Below, piece after piece: positions 21,193 to 33,439 of a stretch of DNA of 64,000 nt. Source of the stretch: Cornus controversa (Eukaryota; Streptophyta; Magnoliopsida; Cornales; Cornaceae); contig CM048846.1 of assembly GCA_026545225.1 (NCBI GenBank), positions 40,683,501-40,747,500 on the forward strand, in the 5' to 3' direction. Made by a program: the position numbers and the translations under genes. Under the pieces are notes generated by a model. It saw only the letters and a program-made list of their open reading frames with translations, was not told the origin of the DNA and ran no database searches. Numbering within the stretch: the first letter of the stretch is position 1; every line of letters starts with the position of its first letter.

Positions 21193-23675
21193 GTATATGT
21201 ATATGTGTAATAATGCATATGTATTTAACAATAATAAAGTACACAAAAAAAGATGAAATTGGTGGTGGACTGGAGTGAGGGTAGTTAAGTCATTTTGCTT
21301 ATAAGATTTTTGTGAATAGAGTAAAAATATAATTAAAGGGTATATATGACATTTCACTCAAAAAGTTTACTGATGTAGGAGACGTGTTTTTGCAAGACTT
21401 TTGACAAATTGTATCTAGGTGAAATATGGGTAAATCTCAGACGATGTCAGCAGAAAAAAAAAAAAAAAAAAACCATCCATCTTAGACAAGTAGTCGGTCT
21501 ATGTCAATTGGAAGCGGAAGTACACTCACAAATCCATCTAAGTGAAAAGCTGGTGGATCCAATCCTCTGATATCTCTTGCTCATGCTAAGAAAAGAAAAT
21601 TGCCTTCAATTGAAGGGACAAATCTGTAATTTATTTGGGGCTACCAAAGTTGAAGTGTTGAACCCTTCATATGATTTATTATATGTGCTACAATGTGTTT
21701 GGCTCGAGTGTGAATGAACGCTGGTGTGTGTTGCTTAATTGTTTAGTTATGGTTGGAGTGTGTTTTTTCGTTCCCGCTAAGGAGCTATGGTTGAAGTGGT
21801 ACACGTTCTTTTTAAAGTTTTAATACTCTCAACTAATAAATTGGAACTATGGTCGCTCGACTAATAAATTGGTGAACTATTTTAATATCAGTAACGATGT
21901 ACATGTCTGTTACTTATATTCTCTCAAAGTCAATATTTATTTATTATATTAGTTTTTTTATAAATAAGAATTTTATTACTTTGTTGCCTACACACGTGTA
22001 AATTATAGAGGTTATAAGGTTACTTAACCAAAAATATTATGTCCCAGGTTAAGATGTTCAAAAAACACTTAGTTACATTTTTCTATAACCTTATTTTGTT
22101 TATAATCTTCAAGGATGTGAACTCACTCGAGACTAATGTGCAACACTAATACATTTCAATTATATAGGTGTTATATTAATTAGGCAGATACAAGTATCAA
22201 ATTATCTAGTACAAGTTTTTTATTATTCGTCAGAGGTAAATTATTTCTTAGACCTAAAGAGAAACAACGTACTACCTTGATACAGTTTGCCCCTTTCAAC
22301 ATAGAGAAGAGGAGAAATAGTTCAGAAGAAAAAGAGGGTCAAGGAAGAAGACCAAATAAATGAATTCTCAAACAATGAAAGTATCCTTTCTCATCACAAT
22401 TTCAACAATATATATATATCTATATATATATATATATATATATATATCTTTATCTTTAGAAATTTTCTTATTCTTGTTCTTCTTAAATTTATTCTTGGAA
22501 GTTTGTCCTTTATTGCTATATTTATTTATTCTTTAAAAATCTCTTAAATTTTCTTGCAATTAAAACAAGTTCATCACGAGTGTCACTAACAAATTTTCGA
22601 AGCAACGGTTTTACCTTTTTTTAGATGGATAATTACTTAGTTAAAGTGATCATACCAAGTCAATTACCTGTATTTGATATTTACTTTCTTCAATGGCATT
22701 GACACTAGCCTTGAATTTATCAACTTGGTGAAGAAAAGTCTTTACCCTTCTAATCAATATATTTGTTAGTAGAAGGTAATTAAATTAAGTAAAACATCTC
22801 CATCACTTAATACTGTTTACTATTGCCCAAATTATAAGTTTCCATAAAAGGAAAAACTTGTTGGCCAAAAAAATAAATAAATAAACAATAGCAAAACAAA
22901 CATACTAATCAATCTATATTACATTTAAGTGTTCGAATCTCTCTCCAAAAATAAATTACGATCTAACGGTCAAAAATACTTAAAAAATCAATTTTATGGT
23001 TCAAAGTATCTATACCTATTTACGGTCTAAAATAACTCTTTCTATTTATGATATAATGGTCACGATTCATCCATTATATTCACATCCACATACACCTACC
23101 CTCCACATTTAAGTCCAACATATTCATAACCTATCCCCAATGATTCTTTGATTTTAGAATCGAAACTGTTGAGAGATGAAATAGAACGAACCAAACAGGT
23201 TAGGATTGGTTCCGAACAGCACTTCCAAAGAAATGGAGATAACAAAAAAAAAAGGTGAATAAATATTACTGAACATTCCAAAAAACAAAGTGATATTTTG
23301 CATTGGTACAAGATCCAAAAGAACTCAGGATTGAAAGGAAGTACGAGTGAACGTTGAAATTTGTTAGGCACCTTTGAATCATATTGGACCACTAATTCGT
23401 ATTAGTAATTTTATCACTCACTGTGCACCTGACCATATTCAGCACTCCAAAACCGAACATCAGTAGAAAACCACACATTAAAACCAAACACCATTACTTC
23501 TATTCAAACTCCACACATAAAACCAAAGAATTGCTGAAACGCAAATGATTCAAAATCTTTAGAAGAAATTATATTAAAAATAAATAAAAAAGTTCACAAA
23601 TTCACCAAACAAACAAGAGTAGGTTGAAATTGAAAATTAATAATAATAAAAGAAAGAAAGAAAAGAACTTCTAAC
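20143..23675. other. 3' UTR region and AT-rich intergenic DNA
   Basis: 20224-20409 and 21480-21740 are diverged copies of one block (CTATGTCAATTGGAAG, AATTTATTTGGGGCTACCAA, CTACAATGTGTTTGG, CGAGTGTGAATGAAC); the first directly follows the CNL stop and is likely 3' UTR. Between them is very AT-rich DNA with a TA run at about 21155-21190. Farther on are a TA run at 22411-22446 and the inverted dispersed repeat at 22910-23100. I see no gene from 20143 to 23675. Confidence 0.55.
22910..23100 (-). repeat. Dispersed repeat, copy 2
   Basis: Opposite-strand match to 15725-15935, including ATTTACGGTCTAAAATAACTC and TCAATTTTATGGTTCAAAG. Both copies have similar lengths, about 200 bp. Confidence 0.55.
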
Positions 23676-23813
23676 CTAACTTTGAGATCTCTTTGGGACC
23701 TTGACAGTGCCGCTCAAATCCTCGGCCATCGATCTCAGCCACATGAACTTGGCAATCTCAATGAACAAAGCGGCAAAGACCTTGGCCTGGCAGTTCTGGA
23801 CGATTATTTTCTG
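23676..23813 (-). pseudogene. Coding-like fragment of an unrecognised gene
   Basis: The minus strand reads a 45-residue peptide containing NCQAKVFAALFIEIAKFMW and then LRSMAEDLSGTVKVPKRS, ending in TAG at 23676. Composition, GC content above its surroundings and an AG just before the start (CAGTCAG|CAGAAA) suggest a last exon of a real gene, or a fragment captured by a transposon. I do not recognise the family. The opposite strand is also open here (70 codons, 23682-23894) and cannot be ruled out as the true frame. Confidence 0.3.
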
Positions 23814-24094
23814 CTGACTGGGGTTGGGAGTGAGAGTTGTGAGAAAGAGAATGACGTGATTAGGGCTGGTAAGAGTGGGAGTCGTGAGATATAGAATGAG
23901 AGATGTCTGTTAGGTTAGGGTTGTATGTGTTATACTCATAAATATATATACATAATTAGTGAAGTGTTATAATAATATAATATATATAATTAGTATCAGT
24001 AATGATCTAAGTTCAGTTCGATTTTAATTGACCTGGAACCGGAACTGTAGTGAACGGTTCAATTCAGCTACAGTTCTGGTTCCACCGGTTCTTC

Positions 24095-24310
24095 CACTAC
24101 AAGAAAAATGAGTTTTAACAATGTGTAATTGACGACATGCATAAAAAGTAAGTCGTATTAAAGCAATTCTTAAGGTTCATGTTTTGGGCACCTTTTTAAA
24201 TGTTAAAAATAGGGTTATTTTAACGACTTGCAATTAATGGCTCAATCAATTTTCATTTAACGACCTATATTTTATCTTAGGATGACGTGTTTGTTATATC
24301 GTCAATATAG
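24095..24310 (+). repeat. CACTA left terminal and subterminal repeats
   Basis: After the terminal repeat come several short units around ACGACATGC, AAGTCGT, TTAACGACTTGC, TTTAACGACC and ATCGTCAAT. Such subterminal arrays are where TNPA-type proteins bind in En/Spm. The array is shorter here than at the right end. Confidence 0.75.
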
Positions 24311-24429
24311 GGCCAAAAATTCAGCAATTCCCTCTAAATTTATTTCCCGCGTGCTACCACTAATACATAATTGATATTTCTCTACACTGGCGCGCACATC
24401 TTTTCCTTTGATCGCTTGCTATTCCCATT

Positions 24430-24515
24430 GTAAACCCTAGCTTTCAATGATTATGGGTAAAGTAATTCGACACTTTGATCATTTCCTCTTTCCATTGTAA
24501 ACCCTAGGTTTCAAC
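24430..24515 (+). promoter_or_regulatory. Two telo-box-like motifs near the CACTA left end
   Basis: AAACCCTAG occurs twice, in GTAAACCCTAGCTTTC and GTAAACCCTAGGTTTC, within a short direct repeat (TTCCCATTGTAAACCCTAG / TTTCCATTGTAAACCCTAG). In plants this motif is common near transcription starts of growth-related genes. It could belong to the promoter of a lost transposase gene; this is inference only. Confidence 0.35.
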
Positions 24516-24939
24516 AATTCTTGGTAGAGTACTTTGACTCATGAACGTACTGTGATTTCTTCTCTAATCTACACTGTCAAGGAATTATATCAGGCAAAAG
24601 AGAGGTCTTCGACAAACCAGTAATAACCAAGCGTGTGTTTATGTGTGGAATTTGGATTTTCTCACCGAATCAATAAAGAGCCCCTTCTTAATCGATTTCC
24701 CATCGAACCGACATAATAGTTATCATGAAAAGGGATGATCAGAAGCAAAATTGGAGGGTTTCGTGACTGGTATGACACCTTCTTCTTCTCCTTCTATTTT
24801 TATTTTTATTAAAAAATTTATATTGGAGAATTTGGGCGTTGGACACAGTTGTGTCGACATGAGTATATGGAGGAGAATAGGAATAAGAAATTCATATAAT
24901 ACATATGAAGCTTCAAATACTTCTTATACTTAGTGTTTT

Positions 24940-25430
24940 TGAATCAATGGTTGATTTAGAATCCATTTTGATTTAATAAAATACCCCTTCTTTAGTTTCA
25001 GCAAATAATTTGCCCTTTTTGTGTGAATTCTGATTGAGTTCAACCCAAGTTTACTTCTTGTTTCTTTTTCTCTTATGTTGTGATGCATCATTTCCTCTGT
25101 TTATTGATTGTTGCTTTGTTGTTTTGTTACTAGTTCCAGTTTTCTGCTTTAAATTTGTAGTTTAGCTACTGGTTTTGGTTTTATGTTTTGTTGTTTAGCT
25201 ATTGGTTCTTGTTTTCTTTATATGGTTTGGCTTATCTTATTGATTGGTGCTGCAGTATGTACCAATTCTGTATTTGTCTTATTTTCTGTATTTGTCACTC
25301 TAAACAACTAGTTTAGTTTGTTTGAACTAACATCTTAAAATAATTAAAAAAATCATATGTTGAGTGAATCGTAGGAATAACTAAGGTTAGTGGGTGACTG
25401 TTGGCCATTTAGATAAATGCTTATATACTA
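24940..25430 (+). repeat. Internal CACTA duplication, copy 1
   Basis: About 490 bp starting AATCAATGGTTGATTTAG and ending near GGCCATTTAGATAAATGC, repeated in the same direction at 27998-28478 with small differences. Confidence 0.8.
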
Positions 25431-27997
25431 GTAATAGATTGGTTACTAGTGAGTGTAGTTTGTTTGAGTCAGTTTCAAAGCAGTATTTTGAATAATGATT
25501 TCTAAATCAGAATGTCCTTATATTGATATATGCATTTATTAGAAGCAGAGTTTTTTGTTGGCTATGCCCCCTGTACTGATGTGTTTGCTCTTTTAATGTC
25601 AAAAGATGGTTTTGTCCCTTAAAATGTCTTAATTATGCACTTTTGTATGGAGTGAGAAACAATTGAGGAAACTAATACACTCTTGAGTATTGCACCAAAG
25701 AAAAGCCCGAGTGAGTCATTTGTGTGTGTGCCCTTTTTAAAGAGAGAATAGAGAATGAAAATCAAACTAAAAAGGGTCATCACCATTTCAGGGGTTTCTG
25801 TTGTGTATAGAGACCTTTAGAGAGAGAGAGTATGAGTTGGGTCTGTATATATAACACTCGAAATGGGTTCTAGGATTCGGGGTTTTAGAGAGAAAAAGAG
25901 AGAGAGAGAAATTGAGTTTAGAAGCTATAATTGAAGCTCAAACATGAGTCCAAAATCTGTAATGGTATGAGGTGCTGATGCTAATCAAAGAAAAAGAACA
26001 TAAATCTCAAATGGAAACCACTTCTATGTTGAGCTGCTATTTGGGTCTGAACTCTTCAGTTATGTTACTGCATGCAGCATAGTGAGAATGTATGTAGATC
26101 CTTGAGCACGATTCAGGTATAATCTCACTTGTTTTATCATGTTAAAATAAAAAGTAGCACTGAATAGAACTCTTATTTGAAACTCCTTCACATTTATTGT
26201 TCAGATTTGTTTCATGACTTTAGTATCTTAGTGATTAGCTTCTGAGTTGTTTAATGTGCTTGTATATGAACCATCTGATCTCTATGTGTTTAAATTTCTA
26301 AGCTTTAGCATCCATGTCTCCATTCATTTATGTCATACACCAACCTAATTATGAGTTGATTTAGATAGCTATTGAGTACTGGCACTGAATAGAACTCTTC
26401 TTTGAAACTCCTTCACATTTATTGTTCAGATTTGTTTCATGACTTTAGCATCTTAGTGATTAGCTTTTGAGTTGTTTAATGTGCTTGTATATGAACCATC
26501 TGATCTCTATGTGTTTAAATTTCTAAGCTTTAGCATCCATGTCTCCATTCATTTATGTCAAACACTAACCTAATTATGAGTTGATTTAGATAGCTATTGA
26601 GTATTGAAGATGTGAATTCTGTTTAAACTCAGTTTTTGCTGTCAAGTTGCATATTGGTCTACAATCTATCTTGTGGAGCTTCTGAGCATCATCTTAAATT
26701 GTTTGCAAATGCATTTGGTCATTTTAGAGGTATTTGTACTGTATTAGAACCAAATTTTGAGTCAGCTAATCAAAATCACATTTCAACCTAATATTGCTGT
26801 TAAAAAATCATTTTGTGGTCTCATCTATTTTGAAAGTTCTCTAGTCAGCCTCTTATGATTTAGATAAATGTGTTTTGTTGTATATGGGCTTAATCTTCTG
26901 AATAGAAGCTGAGATATGGACTGCTCTAAATTTTCATACCCTAAAACCCCATATGTATGCTCTATTGTGCAGTTGTTAGTTATATAGACCTCTGTTCAAC
27001 TGGTCTTGATCTATTGATCATTAAATTGACTTAATCTGATTCGCTTATGATCTTGTGCCCCATTTGAGTTGAGATTGCCTAAAAATGTATAGCTAAAATC
27101 TATTCATCACTTGAGACAGCACTATTCATTGTTGTCATTTGTTCTATTACTGATAAATGTCTCAAAAAGGAGCAAAAATGTTTTTAATTGATTTCTGAGG
27201 TGTCATTTGAGTTTACGCGAGTGTATTTGATTGTTTTAATAGTGTTTGTGAAGTACTAAAGCTATGTTTGCCTCTACATTAACATCTGAATTTCTGAAGC
27301 TCTTTTTTTATAAAAAAAAAGGAAAAGAAAAAAAAAACACACTGTCACAGCATATTATGCACTTGCTTCTACTGTTTGGTACTTGTAAAGTTAGTTATGA
27401 TTATGAGCATGTTAAAATTCATAACCTAAGCCTGCTCTGCTTTTACAATCTCAAAATTATCTTTGTTTCACATTTTTAGCACCTAACAGCTTGCTGCTAC
27501 ACTGATTATAGCTAAAACTGTCCAAGAAATTGTCTGCATTGATTAGAAAAATATCTTTGGGTGCCTTTCATTATGTAGCAAGTATGGTGTGTCATGATAA
27601 TCAAGGTTTGGGTGTATTGAGGACCTGTTATTAGCTGTTTTTAAGGTTGAATATCAGAAAGCATATTTATGCACTTAACTTGCTCCTAAAGGTTTTTGGA
27701 GAAGCTGATAATTGTTCTGGGCTTTATCTGAAACTGTGTAGCTAAACATACATGCATATTTTCATAGTTTAAGTTTGTCTACAATCATTACTTTTCTATA
27801 GTAAGTTCAGGTTCAAACCAGGTCTACATTGTCAGATTGCTGCTACATCATTTTGCTTAGTTGAATCTGTCTAAAACACGTGTTGATTATATTTACTGCT
27901 GCAATATCTTTTGAATTGTATTTATTATCTGATTGTTGATGTCTTGTTATAATTGTATGATGCTTCAAAAACTTCTTATGAATGGTTGATTGTATTT
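25431..27997. other. CACTA interior without recognisable gene
   Basis: T-rich, intron-like sequence with a GA-rich stretch at 25795-25915 and the 225-bp tandem duplication at 26157-26606. Only short chance reading frames are present. It may be introns of a decayed transposase gene. Confidence 0.5.
26157..26606 (+). repeat. Tandem duplication, 2 x 225 bp, in the CACTA element
   Basis: Copy 1 (26157-26381) and copy 2 (26382-26606) both begin GCACTGAATAGAACTCTT and end near TAGATAGCTATTGAGTA. Only a few base differences are visible, so the duplication is recent relative to the element. Confidence 0.85.
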
Positions 27998-28478
27998 TAA
28001 TCAATGGTTGATTTAGAATCCATTTTGATTTAATAAAATACCCCCTTCTTTGGTTTCAGCAAATAATTTGCCCTTTTTTATGAATTTTGATTGAGTTTGA
28101 TAGTTTATTTCTTGTTTCTTTTTCTCTTATGTTGTGATGCATCATTTCCTCTATTTGTTGAGTGTTGCTTTGTTGTTTAGCTGTGGTTCTGGTTTTTTTT
28201 CTTTATAGTTTAGCTACTGATTTTGGTTTTCTATTTTGTTGTTTAGCTGGTGGTTCTTGTTTTCTATGTATATGATTTGGCTTATCTTCAATTAGACTTT
28301 GATTGATTGGTTCTGCAGTTTATGTACCAGTTCTGTATTTGTCACTCTAAACAACTTATTTGGTTTGTTTGAACTAACATCTTAAAATAATTAAGAAAAT
28401 CATATGTTGACTGAACTGTAGGAATTACTGAGGTCAGTGAGTGACTGTTGGCCATTTAGATAAATGCTTATATATTAG
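27998..28478 (+). repeat. Internal CACTA duplication, copy 2
   Basis: Second copy of 24940-25430, offset by about 3.05 kb. Both include AAAATACCCC, GCAAATAATTTGCCC, TGATGCATCATTTCCTCT and ACATCTTAAAATAATTAA. Confidence 0.8.
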
Positions 28479-31400
28479 TAATTAAGTAGGTAAAATGCAG
28501 TAATTGTGCTTTACATACATATAGATAACCATAATATACATAACCATAAGAAATGAAGACACCTTTGCCTTCTGCTCATGGGCAGTCCCAAGACAAACCA
28601 TAATTACCTTCAACATTACTATATCTTTTCAGAAACCGTAAACCCCCAACTTAGTTGCTACATGAACGAACATCAATGATCAACTTTATTTCAATAGTCT
28701 GATGACCTTAACTTTGAACTAGTACATAAATATCTGAGTCTGAAAATTTTGCATGTGTTGTTATATCAAACTAGTAACCAAGTTCTTGGAGAAGTTTACT
28801 CCAATTAATATTGACTAACTTTTATTTTAATTAGAAACTATTTCTCTTGTATGGTTGGGTAGTTTTAAATAATATTTTTGGTTTTAGAGTGTCCTCCATA
28901 CCAGCACATTAATTATTGGATACATCCTTGTAAAAGAATAAGAAATTGGGAATTTTCTGATTACGAACCTAATAAATTAATCTCTTCACCTATGAGTTGC
29001 CAAACAAGGAATGAAGATTTCATCTACCAAATCATCAGAATGAAATTATTTGGTTGTCACCTAAGCTAATGGTAGAAAGAATGCGACTCTATTTATGCAA
29101 ATTAGGGACAATCAATTTTATTTACTTAGACTGCTCTTGTAAATAATAACTGACAAGGAAATCATTCCATGCAACTATTTATGAAGCACACTTTTATGTT
29201 CAATTATTGTTAAGGAATTATCTTACATTAATTGGTATTTTATAAAGTGTTAAACTATATTAAACCCCAAGGCAAGGCATGCTAATATGTAGAAAACAAT
29301 GGTACATAAAAAATATTATGTACCCTAGTTATGGGTAAACATCATCTTCAAAAACTTGTATTGAACCATTATTTGCTGATTTTTGGAAAAAGAAGAGCAA
29401 AAGATATAGTGAAAATTTAAAATCTTAAGGGAACTTGTGGTTTGAGAAGTGGAGGATTGAGCTTTTCATTGTTGTTCTGCTTTTCAAATCAGTAAGGGTT
29501 TACAATGCTTAATTCCTACCTAAATTATGAGTTACTAATATGAACTATATATTGCCACTAATCATTTTTTCTTTTTCATGGAATGTTATTAATAATATTT
29601 TTAAATTGAAAAAGGAGTTTCTGATTATGCGGCTGAGCCAATATTTAGGATTTCCACCATATATTGCTACTAATTAATTTGTTACATATTTCAATTTTTT
29701 AAAATGTTTAGAAATTCCACCATTTATTCTTTGACTTTTGGTCCCTCCAATATAGCTACTTTGTATTTGGTGGATATGGGGGTTTCACATAGTTTTTTGA
29801 TGTTAATCCTTGGGGTATGCCCCAAGAAAAAATGTATAGCATTTTGCTAAACCATATAAAAAAAAATAAAAAAATCTCCTCATTGTCAAGTGATAGAGGA
29901 TCTATAAAGAAAGTTCATTTTGATTTTTTAATTGATGACAGAAAAACTTTAAAGCCTAAACATTTATATAGTTCTACTAGGTAGCAAGGCTCTGTACTTC
30001 AAATTCTTTTATATTCTTAAATTTCTATTTTCTTGTTCTAGCTCTTTCTCTACACTGTGGTCACTTTAGATTAACTTTTACCTTACTCTACATAGTTAAA
30101 TTGTTTTGTCATGCCACATGCCTTTGTTTTTAAATTGGAGTAACTTCTTCTATTTATGCTAATAATTGGTCTCATCATCCAATGCCAAGGTGTTTAAATT
30201 TTCTTTCTTTTTTTATTAAATAAAAGGTAGAATGATGTGGTGTGAATGGAAAAAGTAAATGAATATGCTAAATATGCAAAAAAAAAAAAGTGTTGGTGTA
30301 CACTTGTTAATCTCTTCATAGAACTTTTGAACCAAGTATTGCTCAAAGATGATATGAACTTTTTAAATCATCTCTTTTTGAATGTGCTTATTCCTAGATA
30401 ATTTTGTTTGTTGCAAGAGTTTTTCACTAATTATGAGTTTTATTTTTGACTCTCTTCTTCCTTTTTTTTTTTTAATTGTGAATTTTGTTGCAACAGGCCA
30501 AAGATGACTTACAATAGCCCAAAACGAACAACTACTGCAATTTTAATTGTGAGTTTCTATCAACTTCCTTTTTGCTCATTCTTTTGCTCTCTCTTTCTAG
30601 TAATCATACCTCCATGTGCTAGGGGCTTGTTATGGGTGTGCGTTTGCCTTTTCTTCCATAAATAAAAATAGTATATTTGTTCCATGATATGAATCATGAT
30701 TTTGATTTTAACATATTCTTGTACAGAATTTGATTGGGTGGGGTTGTCATAATTATTCTTCTTTGCATGTTCACTAATTTGCTTAAAACAAAAGACAATA
30801 GCAAGAACACAATTCAGTTTTGAATTTGCTAAAATATCTACTCAGTAATACCCCAAAAGACATGTTTATTTCATACTTGTATTGCCTAAGTGATGTGTTT
30901 GTGTGTGACATTGGATGTATGGATAGTTCATTTCTTGATAGATGTCGATCCTTATGAATTTTGGACAATGATAGTCTTATGTGAATGAACATTGAAAACT
31001 GCTCTGTCTTAAATGCTCTATTGATGATTGATCATGCTAAGTATTTCTGCCTTTCTTCTTTGGAACTTAAAGTAGAGTTTGATCTAATGTAAAACCGTCT
31101 TGGTTATTACTAACTTTGTACAAGTTACCTATAGTTCAAATATCGACTCATGCGATCTTCATTTACAATATTTTCCACAATGTCTAGAGCCTTTGGAGTA
31201 GATTATTGAACCTACCTATTTTGCTCCAGTTGTCAAGTTAGTTTATGAATCCAAAACCTTCATCTAGCTGAATGGTTTAGAATTGATGACTCTTTGGCCT
31301 TGTTGAGTCCTGTTGTCTAGTTAGGAGATAAAAGTCATATAGAGAATGTCTCCATTTGTTTTTATATGTATTGACATTTTGAAAAATTGCCCATCTTACT

Positions 31401-31970
31401 AATGGTTTGAATGAAGACGCCAAATTATATTAGTAGGCAATGGTTTCTGGATAAAAAGTCAGTTTTGTGAATCACATATAAACACTAGTAATTAGATATG
31501 TTCTGAGCAAATCCAGCTTATTATGTAAGCTTTTGCTGACTCGATTGCTTTCGAAACAGATTCAAAGATTTTAAACGGCTTAAGGGGTTATTCAAGAATG
31601 ATTTTGGAAAATTACACTTTTATAGAAACTGCAAGACAAGACCTATTTCAAGATTTGTTCAATGATTAAGAAATAATGAATTTTCTAAAATGGAAGTGAA
31701 AGAAGGTGTAAGCAATTAAAATGGTACACTGGAGCTGACATTGATTGATTAAGTCTTCATTCTCTAATTGGGTTGAGATAAAACTTAATCTATATTCATT
31801 CCTTGAATTAATTCTTCTCTAGAATAGTTTATAATGGATTTCTCTTGAATTACATTGTAAAACTACAGCATATTAGTGGAGTGCTTGGGAGTTTGAAGAT
31901 TTTGTGGCAGTGATGTTTGAGTTCTATAATGCATAATAGTTTGGTTCTAAATAGAAGATAGCACAATGAT
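28479..31970. other. CACTA interior, second stretch without recognisable gene
   Basis: AT-rich sequence with short chance reading frames only. A weak exon-like piece (GTTGCAACAG|GCCAAAGATGACTTAC) is seen near 30490 but leads quickly to a stop. I see no transposase catalytic domain here. Confidence 0.45.
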
Positions 31971-32221
31971 TGTAGTAACCCTTGTGGACGGGTGTGAGTG
32001 GGCGGGTGCGAAGACAAGACACTGGGCTGAGCTACCACACTGACAGGGTACAAGGTGCTCAATCCCACATCGCCTGGGTGTGGAAAAGGGGATGTGCTTA
32101 TATGTAGTATGTTCTTTTCAAATGGTATGAGGCCTTTTGGGGTAAAACCCAAGAGCAAAACTGTGCGGGCTCAGGCCCAAAGCGGACAATATCATACCAT
32201 GTGTTGGAGCGGGGTATTACA
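31971..32221 (-). mobile_element. Solo LTR or TRIM, 251 bp, nested in the CACTA element
   Basis: On the minus strand it starts TGTAATACCCCGCTCC and ends GGGTTACTACA, so it has TG...CA ends. ATGAT flanks both sides (31966-31970 and 32222-32226), a 5-bp target duplication. The interior (CACATGGTATGATATTGTCC, CTTTTCCACACCCAGGCG) resembles a small LTR family widespread in dicots. There is no coding sequence. It looks whole as a solo LTR and is younger than its CACTA host. Confidence 0.75.
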
Positions 32222-32476
32222 ATGATTTTGTAAACTTTTTACTTATTAGCTTGTTAAGTAAAGTGTATAGAATCTAATATAAGGTGTTTGCTAATGCATT
32301 AAGATTGATATTGTCTGTGTGTCTCCATTATAAATGCATTCCATTTTGAACTTTGACATTTTAAATTGACTCTACATTTCTTATGAATCAATTGAGAACA
32401 ATAAAAATATCAACCTCTTGATTTACTAAAGTGGTTTTGAATCTTATAGTTTGCTTATTTGTTTTCATGATTCATA

Positions 32477-32797
32477 ATATAGTAACGCAAGGGCTTCGGC
32501 TCGAGTCACAACTACTACTGAGCTTACTGAAAATTTCGAAGGATTAGATTGTAAATTGTTACATTGGAGTGAGCCAAATTTAGTTGTTGTTATTGAAAAA
32601 ATTGATTCAAGGGACCCAACTGCATTTGTTGATGGTATTCCTATTGGAACTGAATGTTAGAAAATCTGGGTCAAGGATGTATATGAAACTGATATGACCT
32701 TGTATAGGGCAAGCAAAAATTACTTTTACTTTCATGGAGCTAAGGGATGATCAGTTGCATGACCTGCCAAGTTTGTTAGAAGAACTTACACTCAAAG
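32477..32797 (+). pseudogene. TNP1-type En/Spm transposase exon, dead
   Basis: The plus strand encodes LDCKLLHWSEPNLVV, DSRDPTAFVDGIPIGTEC, KIWVKDVYETDMTLYRASKN and PAKFVRRTYTQ, which match the C-terminal domain of plant TNP1/En/Spm transposases (Pfam Transposase_23 as I remember it). This domain normally reads DP...LVDGIPLG, WV, LYRPS and VAWPAKFV. Three in-frame stops are present: TAG at 32658-32660 after GTEC, TGA at about 32747 after HGAKG, and TGA at about 32759 where VAWP would need Trp. A donor-like CAAAG|GTAATT ends the exon. The protein would have bound the subterminal repeats. The element cannot make it. Confidence 0.7.
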
Positions 32798-33439
32798 GTA
32801 ATTTTTTAAATATTATATGTGTGGATTTATACATTTATAAATTAATATAAATATATTTTTATGTGCAAGAGTTTGAACTTTACAGCTTCCTCTCCTTTGC
32901 CTTTTTCTTTCCCATACTTCTTTAAGGCTGGTTAATTTTTTCGCTAATGTGATACAATTAAATGTAGTAACTTGTTTTATTTTCTTTTTTTTTAGCATAA
33001 TGTGATTGAAGAACCAATTTTTGCCATCAAGACTTTGTATGGACGAGTGGTTACTAATATATGTTCAAAATTGATGGTAATGCTATTATTTTGCAAGAGA
33101 TGATTGCTTTATTTATTTATTTATTTTATTTTATTATTTGGTTTTTATTTCTTGTTGACTTTTTATATCGGATGGATGAGAATTTTTTTGGCATTCATTG
33201 TGACTTTAAATATTTTGAAATAGATGTGGTCCTAGACTTAATGTTTTTGTTTTAAGGAAAAGTAATAAATTTTGTTATTCTCCTTGACATATAAGCCTAC
33301 ATGTGATGCTTATGTGATATAATTGATGGGGGTTATTTTTTCACATTGAAGAGAGCCATAATTTGTGATATGACAGGTGCAAGATAAATATTGTTGTTTC
33401 CATTAGAAAGGGGAGGAATTATATTTTTTTTAAAAACAA

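Noticed and set aside
23682-23894. Plus-strand 70-codon frame as a gene
   Set aside because: The minus-strand frame over the same bases has a more natural composition and a possible splice acceptor. I keep the minus strand as the weak call and leave this one out.
24751-24933. 60-codon frame near the CACTA left end as a transposase exon
   Set aside because: No domain, no clear splice sites, AT-rich; chance length.
28878-29069. 63-codon frame inside the CACTA element
   Set aside because: No resemblance to TNP1/TNP2 and no matching exon borders.
31850-32158. 102-codon minus-strand frame
   Set aside because: It lies mostly inside the 251-bp solo LTR and is explained by it.
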